A stretch of DNA of 64,000 nucleotides, from the NCBI GenBank assembly GCA_024704765.1, contig JAKMXF010000354.1, positions 744,690 through 808,689 of the forward strand, read 5' to 3'. Positions 42,457 to 57,670 of the stretch are shown here, one piece after another (the stretch's first letter is position 1; each line of letters begins with the position of its first letter). Under the pieces are notes generated by a model, which searched no databases, was not told where the DNA came from, and saw only the letters and a list, made by a program, of their open reading frames with translations. Both the position numbers and the translations under genes were made by a program. The DNA is from Oopsacas minuta. Its lineage: Eukaryota; Porifera; Hexactinellida; Lyssacinosida; Leucopsacidae.

Positions 42457-45135
42457 ATGTATAACCTGAGTGCTCAGCTGTTGGGTCACACAGCTGATAT
42501 AAGAGCTATAACACATACATCAGATGATGCTATTGTAAGCACATCACGTGACGTGACGTCTCGTGTTTGGAAGAGGACCGATACTTCTCCGTGTGATTAC
42601 GAAGAAAGACAGACCCTTCAAGGACATTCTCGTTACATAATAGCAGTATGTGCTCTCCCTAAAGAGTTTGCAGAAGTTATACAAACATTTGCACATGGTG
42701 ACATGATAGCTACAGGCAGTAATGATAATATTATAAACCTGTACGCTCTAGACACAACTGAGACTCTACTCAATCCTATCTTCGCTTTTAAAGGACACAC
42801 AGACACAGTTTGTTGTCTGAATTATCACAGAGGAGCTCTCCTGTCCAGTTCATGGGACGGGACTTGTAGGGTATGGAAGGGTGCTAATTCATTCGTAGAG
42901 TTAAAGGGACATACAACTACTGTATGGTATATAGTAGGGGTTCCTGGTACCAATTATCTGCTGAGTGCTTCTGGAGACCGTACAATTCGTCTATGGGATA
43001 TGGAGGTATGTATTGCTAGAGTAATGAGTTATGATAGTAGGTAATACTTGTTGCTTAGGGTGTGTGTAGATTAAGCTATGAAGGACATCAAGATGCAGTT
43101 AGAAGCATACTGCCTATAGATGATACTAGCTTCCTATCAGCAGCTAATGACAGTCTTATTATTCAATGGAATATACACTCACGTCAGAGGATAAAGAGCT
43201 TTATGGGACATGAATCTCTTATCTATCAGCTGTATCCTCTCCCCATGAAGGAGGGGTTCGTATCTGTTGGAGAAGACAAATCCCTGAAGGTGTGGAGCTA
43301 TGAAGACACAGTACCAAAAGAAACAATACGTCATCCTGCTATTTCAGTATGGTGTGTCACAGTACTGTCTAATGGAGACATCGCTACCGGTAGTAGTGAT
43401 GGAGTTATACGTGTATTCTCAAAAGACGGAGACAGGAAAGCTCCAGCTAGCGTATTAGAAATATATAATGAGATGTGTCAGTCATCAGCTAGCATGGATA
43501 AGATTGATCCTAAAGAGTTACCTGGCTTACAAGCATTAGCCACACCGGGGAAGTTTAATCATGAGAATAGGCTAGTTAACAACCAGGGATTAGCTGAAGT
43601 GTATCAATGGAATGAGAAGGATGGGAAGTGGAGTAATATGGGTGAGGCTATGGGGTCATCAATAGGGGGCACTGGGCCTAAAACAGAGCATGTATCAGCT
43701 GTTTCAAATAAGACAATGCTAGACGGAGAGGAATTTGATCAGGTATATACGTATTATAATAAATCCTATTGGTGTAGTTTGTTTATGTTATACACAGGTT
43801 ATAGATGTAGATGTAAAAGAAGGTATGAAACCATTCAAACTAGGATTTAACTACAATGATGATCCATGGATGGTTGGTCAGAAGTTTATTTGGAAGCACG
43901 GATTATCTCAGCTGTTCTTAGATCAAATTTCTTTGTTCATAGCTGAGAATCAGAAGAATTCAGGACTCAGTACTAATGTGTCATCATTTTCAGACCCATA
44001 TAGTGGTTCAAACAGATACATTCCCGGAACTTCTGGTAATCCCTCAAATAATGCACCCTCACCAGCACAATCAGATCCTTATAGTGGTGGTGGCAGGTAT
44101 ATCCCTGGTTCTTCTTCCTCTTCTTTTCCAGCTGTTAGTCCAGTAAATACTTACATAACTATACCACCAGATCCTCCTATCACTCGTTTCTCAGGTTATG
44201 CCCCTGCTGCTCTCTCCTCCCTACCTCCCCCTCCTGTATCATCTCATCCTAGGCACATTCCTACAAATCTCCCCGCCCATTATACGCGGAAAGCTAGACA
44301 TACCCCAAATAACCCTCTACCTCCTGTCCCCACATCTACAGGTGATAACAAATACTTCCCCAAGAGAGATTTACAGCTGTTCACTGCGAAAGATCCCAAT
44401 AAGATAATGGAGAAATTAACAGAGTTTAATTCAGATAATTCTATTTCTGCAGATGCTGTATCAGATATCAATACGATATTAACTATAAGAGAGTTTGACT
44501 GCCATAAACTGTACTCATTAGTTATACCTCTATGTTGGCCCCCTGATAAGTTCTTCATTGCTCTAGACATTATACGTATAGCTATGTTAGACCCCTCCGG
44601 TAACAGATACTATGCTGAAGAGGAGGGGGAAGGTCTCCTTCATTTTGTCCTCTACTCCTTGCCCAGCGGGGGGGAAACTGCGTGTAAGTACCTCTGGATG
44701 GGTATCAACATCTTGAATAATCTATTCGCATATCGACCTGGCCAGTATTTAATGGAACATACATACGATCAAGTTATACCTAGATTGATTCAACTACTAC
44801 ACGAACATCCTATAGCTAAAGTACAGATAGGGATTAGTACTGTATGTCTTAATTACAGTGTGATAGCTACGTGTATAAAGAATGAACAGCTGTATTCTCT
44901 ATGTGGGAGACTCATCAGAGATTTGTTATCTAATTCCAAGAGTGAAGAAGCGCAATTTCGTACATTGGTAGCATTCGGACACTTGACGACACTAGCACCT
45001 GAAGAAATGACTAACTTGATAACAAATGATGGTATTGTAGCGGTTATACAATCTCTGGTAGCAGTAGACGGTATCCCTAAGATATCAGAGTGTGCTGATC
45101 TGCTACAAGCATTACTTATAAGCAAACAGAAGTAG
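42457..45135 (+). CDS. PLAA: PLAA (Doa1/Ufd3), ubiquitin-binding p97 cofactor; three exons
   Basis: Exons 42457-43005, 43059-43742 and 43798-45135, about 856 residues. WD40 repeats fill the first 300 (LLGHTADIRAI, LQGHSRYIIAV, FKGHTDTVCCL, SWDGTCRVWKG, GDRTIRLWDM, GEDKSLKVWSY). The PFU domain follows (VYQWNEKDGKWSNMGE, GSSIGG, then FKLGFNYNDDPW and FLDQISLFI). A Pro-rich linker contains repeats of FSDPYSG..RYIPG. The PUL armadillo-type domain is at the C-terminus (LLQALLISKQK end). PLAA cooperates with p97/VCP in ubiquitin turnover and endolysosomal sorting. SSR4 begins 161 bases downstream on the same strand. Confidence 0.95.
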
Positions 45136-45296
45136 TGAGATTATAGGTTTTGTTTGTTTGTATTTAGTGATTGTTTAGATGGACTGTACATATGAACTTA
45201 ATTGTTGTAAGGGTTGGGTTAACTCTAGCAAAGATATCAGTAGGATTCATTAGGATATTAGTAACTTATTTTCTATTATTATTTCAGCTAGATAAT

Positions 45297-46092
45297 ATGA
45301 AATTTTTCTTCTTCATTATTACAAGCATTTTCTTCATACAGATTGTTAGAGGTAATTAACTAATATTTTCCTATTTTATTCAATTGATCAACATTTAAAT
45401 TATAGGCACCTGTACTGCTGAAGATGTAAAGTCTTATTCTACTTCTGATATAAATCTATCTTCTCGTACAGTTTTCACTGCTGAATTTTCTATAATTGCG
45501 ACAATCAGGTAAGTATACTTACATAAAAATTAAATATTTGCTGATATTTGATTTATTTTGCTTAGGAGAAATCGAAAGGGACCTTTTTTGCTCAGATGAA
45601 TGGTATGGCATTGGAGATGGCTAAAGGTCTTGAAAAATATCAGGTACTTGTCTAACACTACGAGGTAATAGCATGCATGGTATATTGTATTATCCTTGTA
45701 TTTAGATAACTTGGGTTAACGAACATTCAGTAGCAACTCCTGGAAAATATGAGATACAGATTTATGATGAAGAGAGCTTCACATTACTAAGAAAAGTTAG
45801 TTTTTTATTTCTGGGGTTCTATCAGAGATTTTCTATTCTTTAATGTTATATTAAACTTATTAGGCTGAAAGATCTGGTTCTGAGGAGACTACTAATCCTA
45901 TATTCGTGCTAAAGATCAATCACCCTGTGAGCAAACAATTTTATCAATAATATAGGTTTCAATTGAATTTATCAATTCTTTTAGGGGGCTCGTTCACCCA
46001 AACCAAGCATCCCTATCGAGACGTTCTTCATTTTAGCTCTCATCGCTCTCATATGGTTCGCGTACATAAACAAATCTCGTTTGGTGGAGTGA
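45297..46092 (+). pseudogene. SSR4: SSR4 (TRAP-delta), six exons with an apparent one-base frameshift
   Basis: Exons: 45297-45351, 45406-45508, 45566-45643, 45706-45795, 45864-45926 and 45985-46092. Exon 1 is a signal peptide (FFFIITSIFFIQIVRG). Exon 2 gives CTAEDVKSYSTSDINL and TVFTAEFSI. Exons 4-6 give WVNEHSV.PGKYEIQIYDEES, LLRKAE and a C-terminal membrane helix (IETFFILALIALIWFAYI). This is the delta subunit of the translocon-associated protein complex at the ER. Total exon length is 497, one short of a multiple of three. In exon 3 a run of six T at 45584-45589 shifts the frame to an early TGA, although homologous residues resume downstream. All splice sites look intact, so a homopolymer sequencing error is likelier than a dead gene. 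About 165 residues are expected. Confidence 0.75.
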
Positions 46093-46858
46093 TTATAATA
46101 TCCTTATAGCTCACTTAGTCTTAGCTCGCTCAGTCAAGTAACGTTAATAATATTATTGAATAGGAAATTGTATATTTGATGTTACTGTTCTTAGTAATAC
46201 GTATTATCTTTGATGTTAATTAAATGGATTATTGTTAGCATGTTGGAAAGACCATCTGACCCCGTTTTAGATATATAAAATATTGAACACACAACCAGAG
46301 GTAATCAGCGCGAAAGAACTACAAATAAGTAATATAGAATTCGTATCTAAGAAAATAAATAATAATTCTATATAAGACATCATTTTTGAGCTAAGTATTT
46401 GGATTAGCAGTGATTGATTGGAGATCCGGTCAGCTAGTTTCTCCAGAAATATTTAGTTTAGTAACTCGTATTTTGTAAGATTTTTGCCCTTGTTTGTTTC
46501 CTAGAAAATAAACAAATGAAACCTCCATTCCATTTGAAATATCTCTGTCAAATGTACCATTAATTACAGAGATATTTCGCAATGTAGATGGTTTCTTCTT
46601 TTTATTAGACTTGCTTCTAAAAGGAAAATCCACAGTTAAATACAAAACATAGGAGAGCGCAATTATAGATATATTACTGTTGTTTTATCTGGGGTTTAGG
46701 TGAATCTTGTATTTGTCTAAAATACGAAGAAATCATTACGAATCCAAGTATTACCAATTAGTTTGCCTACCTTGCTTTATGAGGTTTTGAATGAGATATC
46801 TTTTTCCGATGCTTTTTCTAGAATTAAGGGATAAGAGTAGACTAGATTTTAGTATTAT
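46093..46858. other. intergenic between convergent genes
   Basis: 766 bases between SSR4 (plus) and the KDM7-type gene (minus). A minus-strand ORF of 71 codons at 46430-46645 has some coding-like composition but no recognised family and no obvious splice links; not annotated as a gene. Confidence 0.45.
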
Positions 46859-50929
<4,071 letters not shown>

Positions 50930-51037
50930 AGTATCTTACCAGACAGTATATAAGCTATAAACTTTAATTCAAATACATTTGCTTAATATTCAAAAATCAG
51001 CTCAAAACCTGAATGACAAAACATAGAAATATTAAAT

Positions 51038-52413
51038 TTATAATATAATTTGATGTTTGTATGTAGCAGATAGAGATTTGTGTGGTAGGACAATACAATT
51101 GAGTAGCATCTTCTCAGGGGCGAGAGAGACACCCTGACCTAGGATGGTGCTAGAAGGGAGAAGTCTCCCCTCTGAATCAAACAGTGCATCTGCATTAGGA
51201 CGTGCATGTGGGTCATCAGCATCTGGATCGTTTGGCATACCCTCAACACGAGACCACGCTCCCACACGACAGTTCCACCCTACTACTGAGTATAGCACAC
51301 ATGAGTGACGCTCTAGACGAGCTCCGTCTAACACGATGCTCTCCCTTACCCTCACCCCCGAGGCTATAACCACATTAGCTCCTATGCTGACATTAGGACC
51401 TAGGTGAGCAGAGGTATCAACTTTCGCACTAGAGTGTATCCATACGTTTCCAGTGATACAGGGACCCATATTTGAATCAGATTGTAGTGTATCACTAGAG
51501 TTTGGAGATAGCATTTCCGGATATGACACACGATAAGTATATAGATAGAATCTACTGGCGTATATAGCACAACCAGCTGTCTTTATCTGACTCCAGAATC
51601 TGTCACGTGACAACTCCATAACATACAGACGAGCTGACCCTGCTATCTTAGCTAGGAAATCATGTTCTAAGCTAATAGACTCTACATGAGTAACTTCATC
51701 CATAGTACTATCCCCATTGTTCATATACTCTATCGTGTGCATAGCTCGTATGTTGTATACAGATCTTATGTGTGAGAAGAAATCAGCTGGGCTTAGCAGG
51801 TATATACCAGCGTTAATAAGATTAGATACAAATGTCTCTGGCTTCTCTACATAATGTCTAACCTATGATGTAATACTTATTATTACAGTACAGCATATTA
51901 GATAACACTAACCTGATGGGAGGGATCTGTCACGATACAACCGTAGTGATGTGACTGCTTTTCATTTACAGTAGTACCAAGGATGACATGAGAATTAGGT
52001 TTAGATTCATAGAATTCTATCATGTCACGTAAAGGGAAATCACAACACACATCGCAATTGAATACGAACATTCCTCTAGGATCCGTTGCTAGGATTTGGT
52101 CTCTGAAGTGGTAAAGTCCCCCTCCAGTGCCTAACCCCATTGGGTTGTACTCCTGGAGGTAGCGGACCTTGAATGGGTACTTCCCTTGGAGACTGGTTAT
52201 AAACTGGTCCAATGTGTCCCCACGATTATAACAGCCTATTAGCAGTACCTCAGTTATAGCTTGCACCTTCAAACACACCTCTATTTGATGTTGTACCAGA
52301 GGACGTCCTGCTACCGGGAAGAGAGGGGTAGGTAAATCAAGAGAGAGGGGACGGAATATACTACCATGTTGATGCTGTTGACCTCCAATAAGGATTATAG
52401 CTTTGTAAGACAT
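51038..52413 (-). CDS. GMPPA: GMPPA, GDP-mannose pyrophosphorylase regulatory subunit; two exons
   Basis: Exons 52413-51913 and 51862-51038, 441 residues (vertebrate 420). The nucleotidyltransferase fold has ILIGG...FRPLSLDLPTPLFPVAGRP, VRYLQEYNPMGLGTGGGLYH, NCDVCCDFPL and HYGCIV. The left-handed beta-helix has NVWIHSSAKVDTSAHLGPNV, SIVLDGARLE, VVGWNCRVGAWSRVEG and the C-terminal LLNCIVLPHKSL. The family end ...NQIIL reads HQIIL here. GMPPA is the inactive, GDP-mannose-sensing partner of GMPPB. The loop that is GTRFRPLS in vertebrates is GSIFRPLS here. It is divergent from SCAP (175 bases) and 108 bases upstream of the KDM7-type gene on the same strand. Confidence 0.96.
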
Positions 52414-52588
52414 CTTTCAGGAAGTTATATATCAATTAGGTAACATTTCTAATGTAAGATAACCTGACTAGATTGCTACTGTGAGAATTAATAACCTTCG
52501 CCCACAATCTTAACCAAACTACTTTCAATGTAAATGATATAAAAACTATATAAGATTATTTGTATCCATCACATACTTAGAAATATAA
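52414..52588. promoter_or_regulatory. bidirectional promoter between GMPPA and SCAP
   Basis: Start codons of GMPPA (minus) and SCAP (plus) are 175 bases apart, so both promoters share this AT-rich interval. No specific factor site was assigned. Confidence 0.55.
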
Positions 52589-55500
52589 ATGATAACCCAT
52601 ATGGGAATAAAGCAGAGCTTATCTTTGCTATACTATCAGCATGGATTAATAGTGTCACATTACCCAAAGACATTACTTTTCCTTCTGTGTGTAGCGATAG
52701 CTACCTTCACATCACCTATACTTATGTGGTCTCTGTTTGACAAACTAACTATCAGTCCTCGTTACTGGTCCTCTAACGTAGAGTATATTGGTTTAAGTCC
52801 AGCAGCAACTACTGACGAGCCATCTATTTCCGGTTCTTATTTCCAATGCATTTTACATCCAGATCAGTGTATTGAGATGCCTCCCTCCTGGTTCTATGGG
52901 CCTCCCGCTATGTCAGTTCAACAGATTGTAGTATCTCTGCCTCCGTATAGACAGCCGATAGGAAATATACTAAGAAGTGTACAGAAAATATCTGAACAAT
53001 TGCTAGAAGTTATAAATGCAAGTTTTGAGGAGTTTCAAGAGAGTAATCTACAAGATATTTGCTTACGAGTTGATTCCAGCTTTCTAGACCATGCTACTTA
53101 TTCTAACCCCAAGTGCCTAACCCTGTCTCCACTTCCACTAATACTCAATGTATTCCACGAAAAACCTAGCAAATCGTTAGAGTCATTTGCTCCTCAATCT
53201 CTGTCTAATGACAGTCAGTTAAGGAACCCGTACTCTTCAGTGAAAGAGCTGCTATTCGGTGGATTCTGGACACACTGGTCATCGCTACTAGGGTTAGGAA
53301 AGGTGGATACATCTGGTCAGTTAACATTCTCTCTCACTTTATTTCTAAACACATCTTCACAGCAGATACAAACACTACAGACTGAGTTTATTAATATATT
53401 ACATAGAAACCTAGGAAGCAATGCTAAACAGACAGAATGGTTGCAGATATTCTATCCACAAGATGAAGAACTAGTTGAACTATTTCCGCTAATATTTCTA
53501 TACTCAATTGTATTCCTATACATCTCAATATCCGTGAGTAAAATAGAAGAAGTCAAGTCCCGTGTGGGATTAGCGTTTGTTGCAGTTCTAACATTGTTCG
53601 GTTCAGTTTGCATATCAGTGGGAGTTTGTATTTTATTCGGATTGAGAGCTACGCTAGATGGCAGAGATGTTGTGCCTTTCATTATCGTAGTTATCGGGCT
53701 AGAGAATATCCTGTTGATTACGAAATCTGTAATTTCAACTCCGAGAGAGCTAGATACACCCCTAAGGATAGCAAAGGGCCTCGGACTACAGGGTGTGGCT
53801 ATCACACGATCTATGGTTACACAGATCTCGCTACTCATGGTTGCTTACCTCACTTTCAATCCTTCTATTCAGGAGTTCTGCCTAATCTCGATTCTAGGTC
53901 TTGTCAATAATTTCTTCCTTACTATGGCATTTTTTCTCCCAATACTCTCAATAGACCTTAAGAGGCTAGAATTGTCTGACATGAGACATACTACAGTTAC
54001 ACATTCTAGACACTCTATAGAAGATACGAGAACAGCTGATCCAAACTTCAATTCACTCTTTTTAAAGATAATTCATAAACTGGAAGAAATGAGAATTCTA
54101 CACACACTATTTTCAATACTTCTCTGTGTGTTCCTAGCTTGGTGGTTGATTACTAGTCATGGCTTCTTCCAAACACTCAGTAAAGCATTAGGAATTGATA
54201 ACCCAGAAAATATTAAAAATTCTATCTACTCTATAATCGGGTCAGACGATTCAGCGCCTGATAAACTTGTTAAAGATATTATTCCTCCACAGAACAACCC
54301 ATACTTCAAAGAGCTCCATGAGAATATAATATCAGACAGTCAGTACGTGTATGATAGAGACTCTTCTCTAACTCTACAGATTTCTAATGATTCTGGTATT
54401 GCTCTATGTGGTGCTTATCCTTGTTGGACAGAATTGATAAAGTATCATGTGCCTAACTTGTTCTCCTATTATGACATGAGTTTGACAGGTAAGTATATCA
54501 CTCTCCTCCCTCCCATTTACCTCAGGGCCGTAGGGAGTTTGGAAGTATCCCCAAGTGACAACGGACATCACCCTAACGATAGATATCTCAAACCCCCAGA
54601 GTTCGGAGTAGACGTTCTCCTCATGACAGTAGGAACCCTCCTCTCTATCTCATTCATACTAGTCATGAGTAATCAGTTAGTTTTCAGGCTAACATTATGT
54701 AAAGGAATGCCCAGTAATTCAGACCTACATAATGCTAATATCACTTGCCAGCTGTTGGGTACATTATATGATGGTAGTAACGTAATACAACCCATTGAAT
54801 ATGTGGTTTCTAATAATAATAACATAATAGCTACTAAACTGAGAGACACCCAGGTACAGTTATGGAGTATTTCCGCGAAACAGAATAGCTTTTCTATTAA
54901 TCAACACAAACAGATACATTTATCACGAGTTACTCCTGTGGACTCGTCAGACCTAGACCAACAGACTGAGGGTGTTAGCGATGAGTCCACTGACTCCAGT
55001 AGGAGTGAGAAGACTGCTACTATCAAGGGATACGAGTTTCCTAAACATTTCAGCTTTCTATCTCCTCATTTAGAAGCCTTGAGAGCAACACTCCCAGAGA
55101 GACCAAAGCGAGTCCAACTAGTAGATCCTAATGCGCCTATTCTATGGTGCATTCAGTGTAATGAGTCATGGTTAGCTGCTGGTTTCCATAACGGACTAGT
55201 TTCTTTGTGGGATATTTACTCGAACAGATCAACTTTCCAAATACAGCCTACATCAGCTGGTATTACCTGTATACAGATTATACTACGTCCACATAACCTT
55301 ATAATTTGTGGCACAGTAGATGGACACATCATTAAGATATCAATTGCTAATCCCTCTCTTCTACAGATGATTAAGATTAGTGATAATATGACTACACATC
55401 TGGAGTATGCACATAATAGAGTTGTAGTGTCAAATTTCGAGTGTGCTCTCCGTGTCTACAGAGTAGACAGAATGACAGAGTTATATACTCTACTGAGACA

Positions 55501-55996
55501 CCCTGGGTATATAACATGTATCTCTATTGATAATGCATGTTTACTAGCATGCACTACAGGTTGTAAGAATGGGATGGTATGCAGATGGGATCTAGAGACC
55601 GGGACGTGTGTCAGGAGTTTTCAAGAGACGAATCATAAAATAATATCAGTACTCACTAGCAAGGTTCTTATAATATCGCTATCACTAGATAGAATAGTGA
55701 GGATGAGAGATAGAGTGAATGGGGAATTAGTTAAGAAGGTTGAACCAGATACGATGCCTAGATCTATGTGCTTATTAACTGAGAACCAATTGGTAGTTGG
55801 TTGTAAGGGATGTGCTGTGTTGTACAATCTCGCATACGATATGTTAGAACCTAAGGTAATCAAGCTTAGAGATGGGAAAGAAATGGATCATGTTTCTAAG
55901 ATTCTAAGAATAACTCCGTCAGTATTCGTGTGTACTACGAGGAAATATATCTACATGCTTTCCTGGGGAATTTCTAGAAAGGAAAAGTCTGAGTGA
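52589..55996 (+). CDS. SCAP: SCAP, sterol sensor and SREBP escort protein
   Basis: Single exon, 1135 residues (vertebrate 1279). An N-terminal membrane segment and a large lumenal loop are followed by the sterol-sensing domain from about 295 to 455: YISISVSKIEEVKS, VGVCILFGL, DVVPFIIVVIGLENILLITK, IQEFCLISILGLVNNFF and SIDLKRLELSDM. A second lumenal loop has HVPNLFSYYDMSL and ITLLPPIYL. The C-terminus is WD40-like (about 720-1130, ILWCIQCNESWLAAGFHNG, WDLETGTCVRSF). SCAP moves SREBP from ER to Golgi when sterol is low. RLELSDM corresponds to the COPII-sorting MELADL. The Asp428 position of vertebrate SCAP is Asn441 here. Absence of introns in so long a gene is notable. Confidence 0.95.
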   Translation: MITHMGIKQSLSLLYYQHGLIVSHYPKTLLFLLCVAIATFTSPILMWSLFDKLTISPRYWSSNVEYIGLSPAATTDEPSISGSYFQCILHPDQCIEMPPSWFYGPPAMSVQQIVVSLPPYRQPIGNILRSVQKISEQLLEVINASFEEFQESNLQDICLRVDSSFLDHATYSNPKCLTLSPLPLILNVFHEKPSKSLESFAPQSLSNDSQLRNPYSSVKELLFGGFWTHWSSLLGLGKVDTSGQLTFSLTLFLNTSSQQIQTLQTEFINILHRNLGSNAKQTEWLQIFYPQDEELVELFPLIFLYSIVFLYISISVSKIEEVKSRVGLAFVAVLTLFGSVCISVGVCILFGLRATLDGRDVVPFIIVVIGLENILLITKSVISTPRELDTPLRIAKGLGLQGVAITRSMVTQISLLMVAYLTFNPSIQEFCLISILGLVNNFFLTMAFFLPILSIDLKRLELSDMRHTTVTHSRHSIEDTRTADPNFNSLFLKIIHKLEEMRILHTLFSILLCVFLAWWLITSHGFFQTLSKALGIDNPENIKNSIYSIIGSDDSAPDKLVKDIIPPQNNPYFKELHENIISDSQYVYDRDSSLTLQISNDSGIALCGAYPCWTELIKYHVPNLFSYYDMSLTGKYITLLPPIYLRAVGSLEVSPSDNGHHPNDRYLKPPEFGVDVLLMTVGTLLSISFILVMSNQLVFRLTLCKGMPSNSDLHNANITCQLLGTLYDGSNVIQPIEYVVSNNNNIIATKLRDTQVQLWSISAKQNSFSINQHKQIHLSRVTPVDSSDLDQQTEGVSDESTDSSRSEKTATIKGYEFPKHFSFLSPHLEALRATLPERPKRVQLVDPNAPILWCIQCNESWLAAGFHNGLVSLWDIYSNRSTFQIQPTSAGITCIQIILRPHNLIICGTVDGHIIKISIANPSLLQMIKISDNMTTHLEYAHNRVVVSNFECALRVYRVDRMTELYTLLRHPGYITCISIDNACLLACTTGCKNGMVCRWDLETGTCVRSFQETNHKIISVLTSKVLIISLSLDRIVRMRDRVNGELVKKVEPDTMPRSMCLLTENQLVVGCKGCAVLYNLAYDMLEPKVIKLRDGKEMDHVSKILRITPSVFVCTTRKYIYMLSWGISRKEKSE

Positions 55997-56088
55997 TGGA
56001 CTGTATTTGTTTATTCGAAAGCATGATATACGTGTTTGAGTATATAATACAAATGATTATTAAGTGAATACAGATTTCTAAAAATGAA

Positions 56089-57330
56089 TTATATAGATTT
56101 TGGCTTAGTATAGTAACGACTTGGTGTGAATGGCATCTTAGTGACTGTAGCCTGATTAATATTCTTCCTTATTCGTAGTGACAATATAGTTCCTACTTTA
56201 GAAAGAGATCTAGGTATGTACGCCATGGCTATGTTCTTCCTTAATGTAGGCGACGGGCCTCCGGAGGTTACCTCCCCCGCCTCTTCACCCTCTGAATTCA
56301 GTACTTTAGTTCCCGCACGAGCAGGGGGCCCGGTGGAAATTAGGCCTACTCTTACTTTCTCTGTTTTCCCTGGAATTTGAGGGATAATTACGTCTGCACC
56401 AATAAACCCTCCTTCCTTTCTTCTTCGTTTCCCAATGCACCATGTGAGACCCGCTTCCACAGGACTGATCTCCTCCCCAATATCGTTACCATATAGACAG
56501 AGACCTGCTTCTAATCGTAACGTATCTCGCGCACCCAAACCAGCGAGTTCCATCCCTCCTCCAATTGACTGGGGTATAGGTTGGGACAATAGTCTCTCAA
56601 CTAGTTCTATCACTCTTTCAGATGGTACAGATATCTCCACGCCGTCTTCTCCCGTATAACCACATCGACTTATCCTACACCCCTGGATACCGAACAGTGA
56701 CGTATATACGCTATTCATAAAATGTAAATTTTCCAATCTATCAATTAGTCCAGCTTGCATAATGATCGGCATTTTAGGCCCTTGAAGAGCTATTAGTGAT
56801 CTTTCTGTCTGGAATTCTATATCCACTCCTTTTGGTGAAAATAATTCTAATTGTTTCATCAAATGTTTCGAGTCTTTCTCAGCATTTCCTGCATTAGAAA
56901 CCACATAGATATATCCTTCCTTAGTTTTATTGATAATACAATCGTCTATTATCCCCCCTGTCTCGTTAGTGATGAGACTCAGCGTGCTCTGACCTGGCTT
57001 TAGGCCATGGATGTCTCCAACTACAACTCGTTCCATAAAATCAGTAGCATTCGGTCCTGTCACGAGGAATTGTAACATATGAGATACGTCGAATAACGAT
57101 ACATTATTTCTGGTTTGTCGTACAGAATCAGAAATGCTTAGCTTATATTGTACTGGCATTGAGTAACCAGCGAATGGAACCATTTTTCCTCCATGGGAAA
57201 TATGGAAGTTATAAAGGGGAGTCCGTTTCAATGACTCAGTAGAAGAAGGTCTATAAGCTTGGAGACGAGTATGGAAAGAGTTTAGCTTGCAATATTTTGC
57301 TAAAGTTGTTTTCAACAACCTCGTTATCAT
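56089..57330 (-). CDS. AMT: AMT, aminomethyltransferase (glycine cleavage T protein)
   Basis: Single exon, 413 residues (vertebrate 403). A basic N-terminus (MITRLLKTTLAKY) suits mitochondrial import. Family blocks: LYNFHISHGGKMVPFAGYSM, VSLFDVSHMLQF, FMERVVVGDIHGLKPGQSTL, GIIDDCIINK, VVSNAGNAEKD, LIALQGP, SRCGYTGEDGVEISVP, GLGARDTLRLEAGLCLYGND and SPVEAGLTWCIGKRRR. The C-terminal barrel has GEVTSGGPSPTLRKNIAMAY. The enzyme passes the glycine methylene group to tetrahydrofolate. It converges on SCAP (92 bases) and diverges from DNAAF2. Confidence 0.97.
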   Translation of the reverse strand: MITRLLKTTLAKYCKLNSFHTRLQAYRPSSTESLKRTPLYNFHISHGGKMVPFAGYSMPVQYKLSISDSVRQTRNNVSLFDVSHMLQFLVTGPNATDFMERVVVGDIHGLKPGQSTLSLITNETGGIIDDCIINKTKEGYIYVVSNAGNAEKDSKHLMKQLELFSPKGVDIEFQTERSLIALQGPKMPIIMQAGLIDRLENLHFMNSVYTSLFGIQGCRISRCGYTGEDGVEISVPSERVIELVERLLSQPIPQSIGGGMELAGLGARDTLRLEAGLCLYGNDIGEEISPVEAGLTWCIGKRRRKEGGFIGADVIIPQIPGKTEKVRVGLISTGPPARAGTKVLNSEGEEAGEVTSGGPSPTLRKNIAMAYIPRSLSKVGTILSLRIRKNINQATVTKMPFTPSRYYTKPKSI

Positions 57331-57670
57331 TTTCGTTGGAATTGAGATATCGTGAATCAGAGATTAGTTGTGTAGAAGTCACAGGATAGCCATTTAATAT
57401 ATACTAATCAGCTGCACTTTATAGCAGCAATCACCCAATTGAAAATTATATACAATACCTGTACTGAATAGATCTGATCGTTCGTGTTTCAATTACGGTG
57501 GTACTCCATTGAGTTTGAATTTCTAAGATTCAATTTTAACCAAATTTGATTGTCTATCCCGCACAATTATTAAAAATATCCATTACAGGCTAACCACAAC
57601 AATAGAATATTAATATATCTACGGATGATAATTAAATTAGTAATTAATTATAAAAAGTAGTTAAGGTGTC
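57331..57670. promoter_or_regulatory. divergent intergenic region between AMT and DNAAF2
   Basis: 340 AT-rich bases separate the two start codons; both promoters must lie here. No defined element recognised. Confidence 0.45.

Noticed and set aside
46430-46645. Minus-strand ORF of 71 codons between SSR4 and the KDM7-type gene
   Set aside because: No family resemblance, no signal peptide and no splice links; KDM7 already ends in its own stop at 46859.
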